7,304 nucleotides of DNA from Deltaproteobacteria bacterium (GTDB lineage: Bacteria; Desulfobacterota; Binatia; UBA9968): positions 1 to 7,304 of the forward strand of contig JAJONK010000115.1 of the NCBI GenBank assembly GCA_021323355.1, read 5' to 3'. A model generated the notes under the pieces. The model made no database searches. It was not told the DNA's origin and saw only the letters and a list, made by a program, of their open reading frames with translations. Below, piece by piece: positions 5,344-7,304 of the stretch (positions are counted from its first letter, which is position 1; each line of letters opens with the position of its first letter). Made by a program: the position numbers and the translations under genes.

Positions 5344-7304
5344 ACGCCGCGCTTTGCGTCGTTAAGCGCGCGCCAGATTCGTTCCGGAGTCAACGGCAAA
5401 GTGCGAATCCGCACTCCGGTCGCTTGGAAGATCGCGTTGCCAATTGCCGGCGCTATCGAGACGATGCCCGATTCACCCATTCCTTTGGCGCCATAGGGCC
5501 CTGGGCCGTCTTCATTTTCGATCAATGCCGAGTCGAAGAGCGCCGGCATATCGGTGAACCGCGGCACGCGGTAGTCAACGAGATTGGCGTTCACCGGTTG
5601 CCCGTTCTCGTACTGCAGTGACTCAAACAACGTGTGCCCCAATCCCTGAATCGCGGCGCCTTCATCCTGACCTTCGGCTTGCGCAAGATTGATAGCCTTG
5701 CCGACGTCGGCAACCGTGACGTAGCGATCGACTTGGATCGCCCCGGTTTCGATATCCAGTGAAATTTCCGCAGCGCCCATGCCGGTTTCCCAGAACAGGG
5801 GTAACTTCGGACCGAGGCTCTGTCCCGGGCGCATGGTGCCACGGCCGATGAGTTCGCCGCCGGGCATGCCAAAGTACCTGCTGACTACTTCGCCGTACGT
5901 CAGACAACGATCGCCGCAACTGGCGATGCCGTTGCGCAAGGTAATCGAGGTAGTGTTGGTGCCGAGCGCTTCGGCGGCGGCGGCGATCAATTGCTTGCGC
6001 AAATCGAGCGCGGCGAGTTTGACCGCGCTTCCCATGACTGTGGTTGAGCGGCTAGCGCCGGTGGAGCGATCGAAAGGGGTTGCCAGCGTATCGGTGCCAC
6101 GCATGATCACGGATTCTATCGGAACATCCAGTTCCCGGGCGACTATTTGGCTGAGGATCGTGCGCGCGCCTTGACCCACTTCAGTGGTGCCGGCGAGCAA
6201 GAGAATGCTGCCGTCCGCCAAAAGCCTGAGCAGGGTCACCGAAACCGGCATTGCTTCGGAATCGGAAACGCCCACAGCAACACCCCGGCCTTTGCCTATC
6301 CGATTGGGTCGCTGGCTCCAGCAGACATGATCCGCGGCGACTTTGGTTCCTTGCCGCAGATCCGCGTCGATGGGCGTGGCGCCGCTTTTTAGCTCTTCCC
6401 CCCGCTTGAGTAAATTGCGCATGCGAAATTCCAGCGGGTCCAAGCCGAGTCGGTGAGCGATACTGTCTATGTGCGATTCCAAGGCCCAGATCGTCTGCGG
6501 CCCGCCAATGGAACGCATCGAACCGGCCGGAACCGTGTTGGTGTAAACCGCTGAGACCTCGACTTTGCAATCGCCCAATTTGTAGGGGCCGATCATGCGG
6601 CTGATCGCGCGCTTGGCCACGCGCGGACCGTTATCGGCGTACGCGCCGGTATCCATCACCACTTCGGCATCCCGCGCAATCAGGGTCCCGTCGCGGTTAA
6701 AGCCGGTCTTGATGCGCACCTTGGCGGAGTGGCGCCGTGTCGTCAGCATCGCCTCCGGCACGCTTTGCGCCAGGCGCACCGGTCGACCGGCGGTCTTGCG
6801 CGCCATGGCGACGATCAATGGTTCGATCTTGAAATAAGATTTGCTGCCGTAAGCGCCGCCGACGTACGGCACAATGACCTCGACTTTTGCCTGTGGCAAG
6901 CCGAACATGTGCGCCAGTTCGGAGCGAACCAGAAACGGATGAGCCGACGAGCTCCATAGGATAATGCCGCCGTCGGTAACCCGCGCCACGGACGTGTGCG
7001 GCTCCATGGCGTACTGATAGATCATCGGGAACTCGAACGTTTCCTCGAGAATTTGGTCGGCTTGGGCAAAGCCGCGGGTCACATCTCCTCTTTCAAAGAA
7101 TTCGTAATGGCAGACGTTGGGCTTCATCACCGCGCCGACGGTGGCGATGTCATGGAATTCGCCGGTGCCGGCGGTGCTTTCGTGCACAAGCGGAGCGCCG
7201 GCGGCGAGCGCGTCTTCAACCGTCCCAAGGCACGGCAGCTCATGGTAGCGCACGTCGATTAGAGACAGCGCTTCCTCGGCAATCAATGGATCTTCAGCAG
7301 CGAC
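5340..7304 (-). CDS. Xanthine-dehydrogenase-family molybdopterin-binding (large) subunit, 5' end beyond the window
   Basis: The last 654 residues of a molybdenum hydroxylase large subunit. The frame stays open to 7304 (reading VAAEDPLIAEEAL), so a TTG at 7286 is internal and the true start lies to the right; the family is usually about 750-780 residues, so roughly 100 or more are missing. These enzymes hydroxylate N-heteroaromatics, aldehydes or related compounds using water at a Mo-pterin site, with partner FeS and FAD subunits. Visible, numbered from the window edge: the end of the a/b-hammerhead domain (1-35), GDVTRGFAQAD (73-83), MEPH (100-103), GGAYGSK (149-155), the loop GSMRSIGGPQ (261-270), GTTEVGQG (372-379) and GAKGMGES (605-612), whose Glu611 matches the catalytic Glu of the family. 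The loop at 261-270 is neither the CSFR motif of true CO dehydrogenases nor the common FRGFG form, so CO oxidation is unlikely. It overlaps the M20-like gene by four bases (GTGA). No partner subunits follow it; they may lie upstream. Substrate unknown. Confidence 0.93.
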   Translation of the reverse strand, partial: VAAEDPLIAEEALSLIDVRYHELPCLGTVEDALAAGAPLVHESTAGTGEFHDIATVGAVMKPNVCHYEFFERGDVTRGFAQADQILEETFEFPMIYQYAMEPHTSVARVTDGGIILWSSSAHPFLVRSELAHMFGLPQAKVEVIVPYVGGAYGSKSYFKIEPLIVAMARKTAGRPVRLAQSVPEAMLTTRRHSAKVRIKTGFNRDGTLIARDAEVVMDTGAYADNGPRVAKRAISRMIGPYKLGDCKVEVSAVYTNTVPAGSMRSIGGPQTIWALESHIDSIAHRLGLDPLEFRMRNLLKRGEELKSGATPIDADLRQGTKVAADHVCWSQRPNRIGKGRGVAVGVSDSEAMPVSVTLLRLLADGSILLLAGTTEVGQGARTILSQIVARELDVPIESVIMRGTDTLATPFDRSTGASRSTTVMGSAVKLAALDLRKQLIAAAAEALGTNTTSITLRNGIASCGDRCLTYGEVVSRYFGMPGGELIGRGTMRPGQSLGPKLPLFWETGMGAAEISLDIETGAIQVDRYVTVADVGKAINLAQAEGQDEGAAIQGLGHTLFESLQYENGQPVNANLVDYRVPRFTDMPALFDSALIENEDGPGPYGAKGMGESGIVSIAPAIGNAIFQATGVRIRTLPLTPERIWRALNDAKRGV

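Noticed and set aside
7284..7286. TTG codon as the start of the molybdenum hydroxylase gene
   Set aside because: The frame remains open to the window edge, and the residues upstream (VAAEDP) continue the usual family sequence, so this TTG is an internal Leu codon.
5340..7304. Aerobic carbon monoxide dehydrogenase large subunit (CoxL)
   Set aside because: The form I signature with CSFR is absent at the active-site loop, which reads MRSIGGPQ.

Overview
This 7.3 kb window looks like chromosomal DNA of a free-living Gram-negative-type bacterium with moderately high GC. Evidence for this is the Sec signal peptides with signal-peptidase-I-like ends on two periplasmic binding proteins, good Shine-Dalgarno sites, and several GTG starts. 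The gene mix (NMT1/THI5-like binding proteins, a luciferase-like oxidoreductase and a xanthine-dehydrogenase-family large subunit) is common in uncultured soil, sediment and subsurface proteobacteria-like lineages such as Desulfobacterota, Binatota and Tectomicrobia. That placement is an impression from memory, not a result. No RNA genes, mobile elements, CRISPR arrays or phage genes are visible.

Layout: all six genes lie on the minus strand, so transcription runs from right to left. Five of them form a tight run from 7304 down to 1024: (1) a molybdopterin-binding large subunit of the xanthine dehydrogenase family, cut by the right edge of the window; (2) an M20-family metallohydrolase-like protein, overlapping gene 1 by 4 bases (GTGA) if the GTG start is used; (3) a secreted NMT1/THI5-like substrate-binding protein; (4) a luciferase-like (LLM) flavin- or F420-dependent oxidoreductase; (5) a second, paralogous substrate-binding protein. 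Gaps within the run are 16 to 25 bases, which strongly suggests one operon. A gap of about 300 bases follows. It holds a perfect 11-bp hairpin (879-909) and a second imperfect dyad (769-794), but no convincing gene. Beyond it lies a separate small gene for a UPF0114/YqhA-like four-helix membrane protein (72-722), probably unrelated to the operon.

Working idea (inference): the operon takes up and breaks down a small organic compound, perhaps a nitrogen heterocycle. The binding proteins would capture it, the molybdenum hydroxylase would oxidise it, the LLM enzyme would oxygenate or reduce an intermediate, and the M20-like protein would cleave an amide. The substrate cannot be read from the sequence. 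No ABC permease or ATPase gene lies in the window, and neither do the FeS and FAD subunits of the hydroxylase; they may lie to the right or elsewhere.

Most notable points: the M20-like protein keeps the HxD metal motif but, by eye, appears to lack several other family catalytic or metal-binding residues; two paralogous binding proteins flank an oxidoreductase with no transporter core beside them; and the hydroxylase has an unusual MRSIGGPQ version of the active-site loop.
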